DNA of 64,000 nt from Leuctra nigra (taxonomy: Eukaryota > Arthropoda > Insecta > Plecoptera > Leuctridae): positions 1 through 64,000 of the forward strand of contig CAKOGZ010000158.1 in the NCBI GenBank assembly GCA_934045905.1, read 5' to 3'. Of this stretch, positions 1-14,000 are shown piece by piece. The number at the start of each line of letters is the position of its first letter. Position 1 is the stretch's first letter. The position numbers and the translations under genes are program-made. The notes below the pieces were generated by a model. The model did not search any database, had not been told where the DNA came from, and worked only from the letters and a program-made list of their open reading frames with translations.

Positions 1-446
1 AAGACCATGACGCGTCATAGACCATCTCTAGAGCATTCACAGCACGTTCCTGCACACCTCTCTGCTGGTTCCAATCCTGACAGTGTCTGGTCAGCAAGGC
101 AACGTGTGGCTCAGGCGCATCGCCAGGCTGGAGCAAGTTCCAGGGCACTTCCAGGTGAGAGCAAGACCATGACGCGTCATAGACCATCTCTAGAGCATTC
201 ACAGCACGTTCCTGCACACCTCTCTGCTGGTTCCAATCCTGACAGTGTCTGGTCAGCAAGGCAACGTGTGGCTCAGGCGCATCGCCAGGCTGGAGCAAGT
301 TCCAGGGCACTTCCAGGTGAGAGCAAGACCATGACGCGTCATAGACCATCTCTAGAGCATTCACAGCACGTTCCTGCACACCTCTCTGCTGGTTCCAATC
401 CTGACAGTGTCTGGTCAGCAAGGCAACGTGTGGCTCAGGCGCATCG

Positions 447-2041
447 ACAGGCTGGAGCAAGTTCCAGGGCACTTCCAGGTGAGAGCAAGACCATGACGCG
501 TCATAGACCATCTCTAGAGCATTCACAGCACGTTCCTGCACACCTCTCTGCTGGTTCCAATCCTGACAGTGTCTGGTCAGCAAGGCAACGTGTGGCTCAG
601 GCGCATCGCCAGGCTGGAGCAAGTTCCAGGGCACTTCCAGGTGAGAGCAAGACCATGACGCGTCATAGACCATCTCTAGAGCATTCACAGCACGTTCCTG
701 CACACCTCTCTGCTGGTTCCAATCCTGACAGTGTCTGGTTTAGCAAGGCAACGTGTGGCTCAGGCGCATCGCCAGGCTGGAGCAAGTTCCAGGGCACTTC
801 CAGGTGAGAGCAAGACCATGACGCGTCATAGACCATCTCTAGAGCATTCACAGCACGTTCCTGCACACCTCTCTGCTGGTTCCAATCCTGACAGTGTCTG
901 GTCAGCAAGGCAACGTGTGGCTCAGGCGCATCGCCAGGCTGGAGCAAGTTCCAGGGCACTTCCAGGTGAGAGCAAGACCATGACGCGTCATAGACCATCT
1001 CTAGAGCATTCACAGCACGTTCCTGCACACCTCTCTGCTGGTTCCAATCCTGACAGTGTCTGGTCAGCAAGGCAACGTGTGGCTCAGGCGCATCGCCAGG
1101 CTGGAGCAAGTTCCAGGGCACTTCCAGGTGAGAGCAAGACCATGACGCGTCATAGACCATCTCTAGAGCATTCACAGCACGTTCCTGCACACCTCTCTGC
1201 TGGTTCCAATCCTGACAGTGTCTGGTCAGCAAGGCAACGTGTGGCTCAGGCGCATCGCCAGGCTGGAGCAAGTTCCAGGGCACTTCCAGGTGAGAGCAAG
1301 ACCATGACGCATCATAGACCATCTCTAGAGCATTCACAGCACGTTCCTGCACACCTCTCTGCTGGTTCCAATCCTGACAGTGTCTGGTCAGCAAGGCAAC
1401 GTGTGGCTCAGGCGCATCGCCAGGCTGGAGCAAGTTCCAGGGCACTTCCAGGTGAGAGCAAGACCATGACGCGTCATAGACCATCTCTAGAGCATTCACA
1501 GCACGTTCCTGCACACCTCTCTGCTGGTTCCAATCCTGACAGTGTCTGGTCAGCAAGGCAACGTGTGGCTCAGGCGCATCGCCAGGCTGGAGCAAGTTCC
1601 AGGGCACTTCCAGGTGAGAGCAAGACCATGACGCGTCATAGACCATCTCTAGAGCATTCACAGCACGTTCCTGCACACCTCTCTGCTGGTTCCAATCCTG
1701 ACAGTGTCTGGTCAGCAAGGCAACGTGTGGCTCAGGCGCATCGCCAGGCTGGAGCAAGTTCCAGGGCACTTCCAGGTGAGAGCAAGACCATGACGCATCA
1801 TAGACCATCTCTAGAGCATTCACAGCACGTTCCTGCACACCTCTCTGCTGGTTCCAATCCTGACAGTGTCTGGTCAGCAAGGCAACGTGTGGCTCAGGCG
1901 CATCGCCAGGCTGGAGCAAGTTCCAGGGCACTTCCAGGTGAGAGCAAGACCATGACGCGTCATAGACCATCTCTAGAGCATTCACAGCACGTTCCTGCAC
2001 ACCTCTCTGCTGGTTCCAATCCTGACAGTGTCTGGTCAGCG
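447..2041. repeat. satellite marker block, copy A
   Basis: Within the array five rare variants sit in a fixed order: C to A at 447, TC to TTT at 739-741, G to A at 1311 and at 1797, and A to G at 2041. The same five recur in copy B at 20052-21646 with a constant offset of 19,605 bp (121 units plus the three extra bases lying between). The next variant in copy A (4309) has no counterpart, so the shared block ends between 2041 and 4309. It records a block duplication of ten or more units inside the satellite. Confidence 0.9.
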
Positions 2042-5000
2042 AGGCAACGTGTGGCTCAGGCGCATCGCCAGGCTGGAGCAAGTTCCAGGGCACTTCCAGG
2101 TGAGAGCAAGACCATGACGCGTCATAGACCATCTCTAGAGCATTCACAGCACGTTCCTGCACACCTCTCTGCTGGTTCCAATCCTGACAGTGTCTGGTCA
2201 GCAAGGCAACGTGTGGCTCAGGCGCATCGCCAGGCTGGAGCAAGTTCCAGGGCACTTCCAGGTGAGAGCAAGACCATGACGCGTCATAGACCATCTCTAG
2301 AGCATTCACAGCACGTTCCTGCACACCTCTCTGCTGGTTCCAATCCTGACAGTGTCTGGTCAGCAAGGCAACGTGTGGCTCAGGCGCATCGCCAGGCTGG
2401 AGCAAGTTCCAGGGCACTTCCAGGTGAGAGCAAGACCATGACGCGTCATAGACCATCTCTAGAGCATTCACAGCACGTTCCTGCACACCTCTCTGCTGGT
2501 TCCAATCCTGACAGTGTCTGGTCAGCAAGGCAACGTGTGGCTCAGGCGCATCGCCAGGCTGGAGCAAGTTCCAGGGCACTTCCAGGTGAGAGCAAGACCA
2601 TGACGCGTCATAGACCATCTCTAGAGCATTCACAGCACGTTCCTGCACACCTCTCTGCTGGTTCCAATCCTGACAGTGTCTGGTCAGCAAGGCAACGTGT
2701 GGCTCAGGCGCATCGCCAGGCTGGAGCAAGTTCCAGGGCACTTCCAGGTGAGAGCAAGACCATGACGCGTCATAGACCATCTCTAGAGCATTCACAGCAC
2801 GTTCCTGCACACCTCTCTGCTGGTTCCAATCCTGACAGTGTCTGGTCAGCAAGGCAACGTGTGGCTCAGGCGCATCGCCAGGCTGGAGCAAGTTCCAGGG
2901 CACTTCCAGGTGAGAGCAAGACCATGACGCGTCATAGACCATCTCTAGAGCATTCACAGCACGTTCCTGCACACCTCTCTGCTGGTTCCAATCCTGACAG
3001 TGTCTGGTCAGCAAGGCAACGTGTGGCTCAGGCGCATCGCCAGGCTGGAGCAAGTTCCAGGGCACTTCCAGGTGAGAGCAAGACCATGACGCGTCATAGA
3101 CCATCTCTAGAGCATTCACAGCACGTTCCTGCACACCTCTCTGCTGGTTCCAATCCTGACAGTGTCTGGTCAGCAAGGCAACGTGTGGCTCAGGCGCATC
3201 GCCAGGCTGGAGCAAGTTCCAGGGCACTTCCAGGTGAGAGCAAGACCATGACGCGTCATAGACCATCTCTAGAGCATTCACAGCACGTTCCTGCACACCT
3301 CTCTGCTGGTTCCAATCCTGACAGTGTCTGGTCAGCAAGGCAACGTGTGGCTCAGGCGCATCGCCAGGCTGGAGCAAGTTCCAGGGCACTTCCAGGTGAG
3401 AGCAAGACCATGACGCGTCATAGACCATCTCTAGAGCATTCACAGCACGTTCCTGCACACCTCTCTGCTGGTTCCAATCCTGACAGTGTCTGGTCAGCAA
3501 GGCAACGTGTGGCTCAGGCGCATCGCCAGGCTGGAGCAAGTTCCAGGGCACTTCCAGGTGAGAGCAAGACCATGACGCGTCATAGACCATCTCTAGAGCA
3601 TTCACAGCACGTTCCTGCACACCTCTCTGCTGGTTCCAATCCTGACAGTGTCTGGTCAGCAAGGCAACGTGTGGCTCAGGCGCATCGCCAGGCTGGAGCA
3701 AGTTCCAGGGCACTTCCAGGTGAGAGCAAGACCATGACGCGTCATAGACCATCTCTAGAGCATTCACAGCACGTTCCTGCACACCTCTCTGCTGGTTCCA
3801 ATCCTGACAGTGTCTGGTCAGCAAGGCAACGTGTGGCTCAGGCGCATCGCCAGGCTGGAGCAAGTTCCAGGGCACTTCCAGGTGAGAGCAAGACCATGAC
3901 GCGTCATAGACCATCTCTAGAGCATTCACAGCACGTTCCTGCACACCTCTCTGCTGGTTCCAATCCTGACAGTGTCTGGTCAGCAAGGCAACGTGTGGCT
4001 CAGGCGCATCGCCAGGCTGGAGCAAGTTCCAGGGCACTTCCAGGTGAGAGCAAGACCATGACGCGTCATAGACCATCTCTAGAGCATTCACAGCACGTTC
4101 CTGCACACCTCTCTGCTGGTTCCAATCCTGACAGTGTCTGGTCAGCAAGGCAACGTGTGGCTCAGGCGCATCGCCAGGCTGGAGCAAGTTCCAGGGCACT
4201 TCCAGGTGAGAGCAAGACCATGACGCGTCATAGACCATCTCTAGAGCATTCACAGCACGTTCCTGCACACCTCTCTGCTGGTTCCAATCCTGACAGTGTC
4301 TGGTCAGCGAGGCAACGTGTGGCTCAGGCGCATCGCCAGGCTGGAGCAAGTTCCAGGGCACTTCCAGGTGAGAGCAAGACCATGACGCGTCATAGACCAT
4401 CTCTAGAGCATTCACAGCACGTTCCTGCACACCTCTCTGCTGGTTCCAATCCTGACAGTGTCTGGTCAGCAAGGCAACGTGTGGCTCAGGCGCATCGCCA
4501 GGCTGGAGCAAGTTCCAGGGCACTTCCAGGTGAGAGCAAGACCATGACGCGTCATAGACCATCTCTAGAGCATTCACAGCACGTTCCTGCACACCTCTCT
4601 GCTGGTTCCAATCCTGACAGTGTCTGGTCAGCAAGGCAACGTGTGGCTCAGGCGCATCGCCACGCTGGAGCAAGTTCCAGGGCACTTCCAGGTGAGAGCA
4701 AGACCATGACGCGTCATAGACCATCTCTAGAGCATTCACAGCACGTTCCTGCACACCTCTCTGCTGGTTCCAATCCTGACAGTGTCTGGTCAGCGAGGCA
4801 ACGTGTGGCTCAGGCGCATCGCCAGGCTGGAGCAAGTTCCAGGGCACTTCCAGGTGAGAGCAAGACCATGACGCGTCATAGACCATCTCTAGAGCATTCA
4901 CAGCACGTTCCTGCACACCTCTCTGCTGGTTCCAATCCTGACAGTGTCTGGTCAGCAAGGCAACGTGTGGCTCAGGCGCATCGCCACGCTGGAGCAAGTT

Positions 5001-8000
5001 CCAGGGCACTTCCAGGTGAGAGCAAGACCATGACGCGTCATAGACCATCTCTAGAGCATTCACAGCACGTTCCTGCACACCTCTCTGCTGGTTCCAATCC
5101 TGACAGTGTCTGGTCAGCAAGGCAACGTGTGGCTCAGGCGCATCGCCAGGCTGGAGCAAGTTCCAGGGCACTTCCAGGTGAGAGCAAGACCATGACGCGT
5201 CATAGACCATCTCTAGAGCATTCACAGCACGTTCCTGCACACCTCTCTGCTGGTTCCAATCCTGACAGTGTCTGGTCAGCAAGGCAACGTGTGGCTCAGG
5301 CGCATCGCCAGGCTGGAGCAAGTTCCAGGGCACTTCCAGGTGAGAGCAAGACCATGACGCGTCATAGACCATCTCTAGAGCATTCACAGCACGTTCCTGC
5401 ACACCTCTCTGCTGGTTCCAATCCTGACAGTGTCTGGTCAGCAAGGCAACGTGTGGCTCAGGCGCATCGCCAGGCTGGAGCAAGTTCCAGGGCACTTCCA
5501 GGTGAGAGCAAGACCATGACGCGTCATAGACCATCTCTAGAGCATTCACAGCACGTTCCTGCACACCTCTCTGCTGGTTCCAATCCTGACAGTGTCTGGT
5601 CAGCAAGGCAACGTGTGGCTCAGGCGCATCGCCAGGCTGGAGCAAGTTCCAGGGCACTTCCAGGTGAGAGCAAGACCATGACGCGTCATAGACCATCTCT
5701 AGAGCATTCACAGCACGTTCCTGCACACCTCTCTGCTGGTTCCAATCCTGACAGTGTCTGGTCAGCAAGGCAACGTGTGGCTCAGGCGCATCGCCAGGCT
5801 GGAGCAAGTTCCAGGGCACTTCCAGGTGAGAGCAAGACCATGACGCGTCATAGACCATCTCTAGAGCATTCACAGCACGTTCCTGCACACCTCTCTGCTG
5901 GTTCCAATCCTGACAGTGTCTGGTCAGCAAGGCAACGTGTGGCTCAGGCGCATCGCCAGGCTGGAGCAAGTTCCAGGGCACTTCCAGGTGAGAGCAAGAC
6001 CATGACGCGTCATAGACCATCTCTAGAGCATTCACAGCACGTTCCTGCACACCTCTCTGCTGGTTCCAATCCTGACAGTGTCTGGTCAGCAAGGCAACGT
6101 GTGGCTCAGGCGCATCGCCAGGCTGGAGCAAGTTCCAGGGCACTTCCAGGTGAGAGCAAGACCATGACGCGTCATAGACCATCTCTAGAGCATTCACAGC
6201 ACGTTCCTGCACACCTCTCTGCTGGTTCCAATCCTGACAGTGTCTGGTCAGCAAGGCAACGTGTGGCTCAGGCGCATCGCCAGGCTGGAGCAAGTTCCAG
6301 GGCACTTCCAGGTGAGAGCAAGACCATGACGCGTCATAGACCATCTCTAGAGCATTCACAGCACGTTCCTGCACACCTCTCTGCTGGTTCCAATCCTGAC
6401 AGTGTCTGGTCAGCAAGGCAACGTGTGGCTCAGGCGCATCGCCAGGCTGGAGCAAGTTCCAGGGCACTTCCAGGTGAGAGCAAGACCATGACGCGTCATA
6501 GACCATCTCTAGAGCATTCACAGCACGTTCCTGCACACCTCTCTGCTGGTTCCAATCCTGACAGTGTCTGGTCAGCAAGGCAACGTGTGGCTCAGGCGCA
6601 TCGCCAGGCTGGAGCAAGTTCCAGGGCACTTCCAGGTGAGAGCAAGACCATGACGCGTCATAGACCATCTCTAGAGCATTCACAGCACGTTCCTGCACAC
6701 CTCTCTGCTGGTTCCAATCCTGACAGTGTCTGGTCAGCAAGGCAACGTGTGGCTCAGGCGCATCGCCAGGCTGGAGCAAGTTCCAGGGCACTTCCAGGTG
6801 AGAGCAAGACCATGACGCGTCATAGACCATCTCTAGAGCATTCACAGCACGTTCCTGCACACCTCTCTGCTGGTTCCAATCCTGACAGTGTCTGGTCAGC
6901 AAGGCAACGTGTGGCTCAGGCGCATCGCCAGGCTGGAGCAAGTTCCAGGGCACTTCCAGGTGAGAGCAAGACCATGACGCGTCATAGACCATCTCTAGAG
7001 CATTCACAGCACGTTCCTGCACACCTCTCTGCTGGTTCCAATCCTGACAGTGTCTGGTCAGCAAGGCAACGTGTGGCTCAGGCGCATCGCCAGGCTGGAG
7101 CAAGTTCCAGGTCACTTCCAGGTGAGAGCAAGACCATGACGCGTCATAGACCATCTCTAGAGCATTCACAGCACGTTCCTGCACACCTCTCTGCTGGTTC
7201 CAATCCTGACAGTGTCTGGTCAGCAAGGCAACGTGTGGCTCAGGCGCATCGCCAGGCTGGAGCAAGTTCCAGGGCACTTCCAGGTGAGAGCAAGACCATG
7301 ACGCGTCATAGACCATCTCTAGAGCATTCACAGCACGTTCCTGCACACCTCTCTGCTGGTTCCAATCCTGACAGTGTCTGGTCAGCAAGGCAACGTGTGG
7401 CTCAGGCGCATCGCCAGGCTGGAGCAAGTTCCAGGGCACTTCCAGGTGAGAGCAAGACCATGACGCGTCATAGACCATCTCTAGAGCATTCACAGCACGT
7501 TCCTGCACACCTCTCTGCTGGTTCCAATCCTGACAGTGTCTGGTCAGCAAGGCAACGTGTGGCTCAGGCGCATCGCCAGGCTGGAGCAAGTTCCAGGGCA
7601 CTTCCAGGTGAGAGCAAGACCATGACGCGTCATAGACCATCTCTAGAGCATTCACAGCACGTTCCTGCACACCTCTCTGCTGGTTCCAATCCTGACAGTG
7701 TCTGGTCAGCAAGGCAACGTGTGGCTCGGGCGCATCGCCAGGCTGGAGCAAGTTCCAGGGCACTTCCAGGTGAGAGCAAGACCATGACGCGTCATAGACC
7801 ATCTCTAGAGCATTCACAGCACGTTCCTGCACACCTCTCTGCTGGTTCCAATCCTGACAGTGTCTGGTCAGCAAGGCAACGTGTGGCTCAGGCGCATCGC
7901 CAGGCTGGAGCAAGTTCCAGGTCACTTCCAGGTGAGAGCAAGACCATGACGCGTCATAGACCATCTCTAGAGCATTCACAGCACGTTCCTGCACACCTCT

Positions 8001-11000
8001 CTGCTGGTTCCAATCCTGACAGTGTCTGGTCAGCAAGGCAACGTGTGGCTCAGGCGCATCGCCAGGCTGGAGCAAGTTCCAGGGCACTTCCAGGTGAGAG
8101 CAAGACCATGACGCGTCATAGACCATCTCTAGAGCATTCACAGCACGTTCCTGCACACCTCTCTGCTGGTTCCAATCCTGACAGTGTCTGGTCAGCGAGG
8201 CAACGTGTGGCTCAGGCGCATCGCCAGGCTGGAGCAAGTTCCAGGTCACTTCCAGGTGAGAGCAAGACCATGACGCGTCATAGACCATCTCTAGAGCATT
8301 CACAGCACGTTCCTGCACACCTCTCTGCTGGTTCCAATCCTGACAGGGTCTGGTCAGCAAGGCAACGTGTGGCTCAGGCGCATCGCCAGGCTGGAGCAAG
8401 TTCCAGGGCACTTCCAGGTGAGAGCAAGACCATGACGCGTCATAGACCATCTCTAGAGCATTCACAGCACGTTCCTGCACACCTCTCTGCTGGTTCCAAT
8501 CCTGACAGTGTCTGGTCAGCAAGGCAACGTGTGGCTCAGGCGCATCGCCAGGCTGGAGCAAGTTCCAGGGCACTTCCAGGTGAGAGCAAGACCATGACGC
8601 GTCATAGACCATCTCTAGAGCATTCACAGCACGTTCCTGCACACCTCTCTGCTGGTTCCAATCCTGACAGTGTCTGGTCAGCAAGGCAACGTGTGGCTCA
8701 GGCGCATCGCCAGGCTGGAGCAAGTTCCAGGGCACTTCCAGGTGAGAGCAAGACCATGACGCGTCATAGACCATCTCTAGAGCATTCACAGCACGTTCCT
8801 GCACACCTCTCTGCTGGTTCCAATCCTGACAGTGTCTGGTCAGCAAGGCAACGTGTGGCTCAGGCGCATCGCCAGGCTGGAGCAAGTTCCAGGGCACTTC
8901 CAGGTGAGAGCAAGACCATGACGCGTCATAGACCATCTCTAGAGCATTCACAGCACGTTCCTGCACACCTCTCTGCTGGTTCCAATCCTGACAGTGTCTG
9001 GTCAGCAAGGCAACGTGTGGCTCAGGCGCATCGCCAGGCTGGAGCAAGTTCCAGGGCACTTCCAGGTGAGAGCAAGACCATGACGCGTCATAGACCATCT
9101 CTAGAGCATTCACAGCACGTTCCTGCACACCTCTCTGCTGGTTCCAATCCTGACAGTGTCTGGTCAGCAAGGCAACGTGTGGCTCAGGCGCATCGCCAGG
9201 CTGGAGCAAGTTCCAGGTCACTTCCAGGTGAGAGCAAGACCATGACGCGTCATAGACCATCTCTAGAGCATTCACAGCACGTTCCTGCACACCTCTCTGC
9301 TGGTTCCAATCCTGACAGTGTCTGGTCAGCAAGGCAACGTGTGGCTCAGGCGCATCGCCAGGCTGGAGCAAGTTCCAGGGCACTTCCAGGTGAGAGCAAG
9401 ACCATGACGCGTCATAGACCATCTCTAGAGCATTCACAGCACGTTCCTGCACACCTCTCTGCTGGTTCCAATCCTGACAGTGTCTGGTCAGCAAGGCAAC
9501 GTGTGGCTCAGGCGCATCGCCAGGCTGGAGCAAGTTCCAGGGCACTTCCAGGTGAGAGCAAGACCATGACGCGTCATAGACCATCTCTAGAGCATTCACA
9601 GCACGTTCCTGCACACCTCTCTGCTGGTTCCAATCCTGACAGTGTCTGGTCAGCAAGGCAACGTGTGGCTCAGGCGCATCGCCAGGCTGGAGCAAGTTCC
9701 AGGGCACTTCCAGGTGAGAGCAAGACCATGACGCGTCATAGACCATCTCTAGAGCATTCACAGCACGTTCCTGCACACCTCTCTGCTGGTTCCAATCCTG
9801 ACAGTGTCTGGTCAGCAAGGCAACGTGTGGCTCAGGCGCATCGCCAGGCTGGAGCAAGTTCCAGGGCACTTCCAGGTGAGAGCAAGACCATGACGCGTCA
9901 TAGACCATCTCTAGAGCATTCACAGCACGTTCCTGCACACCTCTCTGCTGGTTCCAATCCTGACAGTGTCTGGTCAGCAAGGCAACGTGTGGCTCAGGCG
10001 CATCGCCAGGCTGGAGCAAGTTCCAGGGCACTTCCAGGTGAGAGCAAGACCATGACGCGTCATAGACCATCTCTAGAGCATTCACAGCACGTTCCTGCAC
10101 ACCTCTCTGCTGGTTCCAATCCTGACAGTGTCTGGTCAGCAAGGCAACGTGTGGCTCAGGCGCATCGCCAGGCTGGAGCAAGTTCCAGGGCACTTCCAGG
10201 TGAGAGCAAGACCATGACGCGTCATAGACCATCTCTAGAGCATTCACAGCACGTTCCTGCACACCTCTCTGCTGGTTCCAATCCTGACAGTGTCTGGTCA
10301 GCAAGGCAACGTGTGGCTCAGGCGCATCGCCAGGCTGGAGCAAGTTCCAGGGCACTTCCAGGTGAGAGCAAGACCATGACGCGTCATAGACCATCTCTAG
10401 AGCATTCACAGCACGTTCCTGCACACCTCTCTGCTGGTTCCAATCCTGACAGTGTCTGGTCAGCAAGGCAACGTGTGGCTCAGGCGCATCGCCAGGCTGG
10501 AGCAAGTTCCAGGGCACTTCCAGGTGAGAGCAAGACCATGACGCGTCATAGACCATCTCTAGAGCATTCACAGCACGTTCCTGCACACCTCTCTGCTGGT
10601 TCCAATCCTGACAGTGTCTGGTCAGCAAGGCAACGTGTGGCTCAGGCGCATCGCCAGGCTGGAGCAAGTTCCAGGGCACTTCCAGGTGAGAGCAAGACCA
10701 TGACGCGTCATAGACCATCTCTAGAGCATTCACAGCACGTTCCTGCACACCTCTCTGCTGGTTCCAATCCTGACAGTGTCTGGTCAGCAAGGCAACGTGT
10801 GGCTCAGGCGCATCGCCAGGCTGGAGCAAGTTCCAGGGCACTTCCAGGTGAGAGCAAGACCATGACGCGTCATAGACCATCTCTAGAGCATTCACAGCAC
10901 GTTCCTGCACACCTCTCTGCTGGTTCCAATCCTGACAGTGTCTGGTCAGCAAGGCAACGTGTGGCTCAGGCGCATCGCCAGGCTGGAGCAAGTTCCAGGG

Positions 11001-14000
11001 CACTTCCAGGTGAGAGCAAGACCATGACGCGTCATAGACCATCTCTAGAGCATTCACAGCACGTTCCTGCACACCTCTCTGCTGGTTCCAATCCTGACAG
11101 TGTCTGGTCAGCAAGGCAACGTGTGGCTCAGGCGCATCGCCAGGCTGGAGCAAGTTCCAGGGCACTTCCAGGTGAGAGCAAGACCATGACGCGTCATAGA
11201 CCATCTCTAGAGCATTCACAGCACGTTCCTGCACACCTCTCTGCTGGTTCCAATCCTGACAGTGTCTGGTCAGCAAGGCAACGTGTGGCTCAGGCGCATC
11301 GCCAGGCTGGAGCAAGTTCCAGGGCACTTCCAGGTGAGAGCAAGACCATGACGCGTCATAGACCATCTCTAGAGCATTCACAGCACGTTCCTGCACACCT
11401 CTCTGCTGGTTCCAATCCTGACAGTGTCTGGTCAGCAAGGCAACGTGTGGCTCAGGCGCATCGCCAGGCTGGAGCAAGTTCCAGGGCACTTCCAGGTGAG
11501 AGCAAGACCATGACGCGTCATAGACCATCTCTAGAGCATTCACAGCACGTTCCTGCACACCTCTCTGCTGGTTCCAATCCTGACAGTGTCTGGTCAGCAA
11601 GGCAACGTGTGGCTCAGGCGCATCGCCAGGCTGGAGCAAGTTCCAGGGCACTTCCAGGTGAGAGCAAGACCATGACGCGTCATAGACCATCTCTAGAGCA
11701 TTCACAGCACGTTCCTGCACACCTCTCTGCTGGTTCCAATCCTGACAGTGTCTGGTCAGCAAGGCAACGTGTGGCTCAGGCGCATCGCCAGGCTGGAGCA
11801 AGTTCCAGGGCACTTCCAGGTGAGAGCAAGACCATGACGCGTCATAGACCATCTCTAGAGCATTCACAGCACGTTCCTGCACACCTCTCTGCTGGTTCCA
11901 ATCCTGACAGTGTCTGGTCAGCAAGGCAACGTGTGGCTCAGGCGCATCGCCAGGCTGGAGCAAGTTCCAGGGCACTTCCAGGTGAGAGCAAGACCATGAC
12001 GCGTCATAGACCATCTCTAGAGCATTCACAGCACGTTCCTGCACACCTCTCTGCTGGTTCCAATCCTGACAGTGTCTGGTCAGCAAGGCAACGTGTGGCT
12101 CAGGCGCATCGCCAGGCTGGAGCAAGTTCCAGGGCACTTCCAGGTGAGAGCAAGACCATGACGCGTCATAGACCATCTCTAGAGCATTCACAGCACGTTC
12201 CTGCACACCTCTCTGCTGGTTCCAATCCTGACAGTGTCTGGTCAGCAAGGCAACGTGTGGCTCAGGCGCATCGCCAGGCTGGAGCAAGTTCCAGGGCACT
12301 TCCAGGTGAGAGCAAGACCATGACGCGTCATAGACCATCTCTAGAGCATTCACAGCACGTTCCTGCACACCTCTCTGCTGGTTCCAATCCTGACAGTGTC
12401 TGGTCAGCAAGGCAACGTGTGGCTCAGGCGCATCGCCAGGCTGGAGCAAGTTCCAGGGCACTTCCAGGTGAGAGCAAGACCATGACGCGTCATAGACCAT
12501 CTCTAGAGCATTCACAGCACGTTCCTGCACACCTCTCTGCTGGTTCCAATCCTGACAGTGTCTGGTCAGCAAGGCAACGTGTGGCTCAGGCGCATCGCCA
12601 GGCTGGAGCAAGTTCCAGGGCACTTCCAGGTGAGAGCAAGACCATGACGCGTCATAGACCATCTCTAGAGCATTCACAGCACGTTCCTGCACACCTCTCT
12701 GCTGGTTCCAATCCTGACAGTGTCTGGTCAGCAAGGCAACGTGTGGCTCAGGCGCATCGCCAGGCTGGAGCAAGTTCCAGGGCACTTCCAGGTGAGAGCA
12801 AGACCATGACGCGTCATAGACCATCTCTAGAGCATTCACAGCACGTTCCTGCACACCTCTCTGCTGGTTCCAATCCTGACAGTGTCTGGTCAGCAAGGCA
12901 ACGTGTGGCTCAGGCGCATCGCCAGGCTGGAGCAAGTTCCAGGGCACTTCCAGGTGAGAGCAAGACCATGACGCGTCATAGACCATCTCTAGAGCATTCA
13001 CAGCACGTTCCTGCACACCTCTCTGCTGGTTCCAATCCTGACAGTGTCTGGTCAGCGAGGCAACGTGTGGCTCAGGCGCATCGCCAGGCTGGAGCAAGTT
13101 CCAGGGCACTTCCAGGTGAGAGCAAGACCATGACGCGTCATAGACCATCTCTAGAGCATTCACAGCACGTTCCTGCACACCTCTCTGCTGGTTCCAATCC
13201 TGACAGTGTCTGGTCAGCGAGGCAACGTGTGGCTCAGGCGCATCGCCAGGCTGGAGCAAGTTCCAGGGCACTTCCAGGTGAGAGCAAGACCATGACGCGT
13301 CATAGACCATCTCTAGAGCATTCACAGCACGTTCCTGCACACCTCTCTGCTGGTTCCAATCCTGACAGTGTCTGGTCAGCAAGGCAACGTGTGGCTCAGG
13401 CGCATCGCCAGGCTGGAGCAAGTTCCAGGTCACTTCCAGGTGAGAGCAAGACCATGACGCGTCATAGACCATCTCTAGAGCATTCACAGCACGTTCCTGC
13501 ACACCTCTCTGCTGGTTCCAATCCTGACAGTGTCTGGTCAGCAAGGCAACGTGTGGCTCAGGCGCATCGCCAGGCTGGAGCAAGTTCCAGGGCACTTCCA
13601 GGTGAGAGCAAGACCATGACGCGTCATAGACCATCTCTAGAGCATTCACAGCACGTTCCTGCACACCTCTCTGCTGGTTCCAATCCTGACAGTGTCTGGT
13701 CAGCAAGGCAACGTGTGGCTCAGGCGCATCGCCAGGCTGGAGCAAGTTCCAGGGCACTTCCAGGTGAGAGCAAGACCATGACGCGTCATAGACCATCTCT
13801 AGAGCATTCACAGCACGTTCCTGCACACCTCTCTGCTGGTTCCAATCCTGACAGTGTCTGGTTTAGCAAGGCAACGTGTGGCTCAGGCGCATCGCCAGGC
13901 TGGAGCAAGTTCCAGGTCACTTCCAGGTGAGAGCAAGACCATGACGCGTCATAGACCATCTCTAGAGCATTCACAGCACGTTCCTGCACACCTCTCTGCT

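Noticed and set aside
663..13930. Giant open frames on both strands (4387 and 4399 codons), and those at 13786-31828, as repetitive proteins
   Set aside because: They follow automatically from a 162-bp unit lacking stops in one frame per strand. There is no start context or unique ends, changes are not biased to silent sites, and both strands are equally open.
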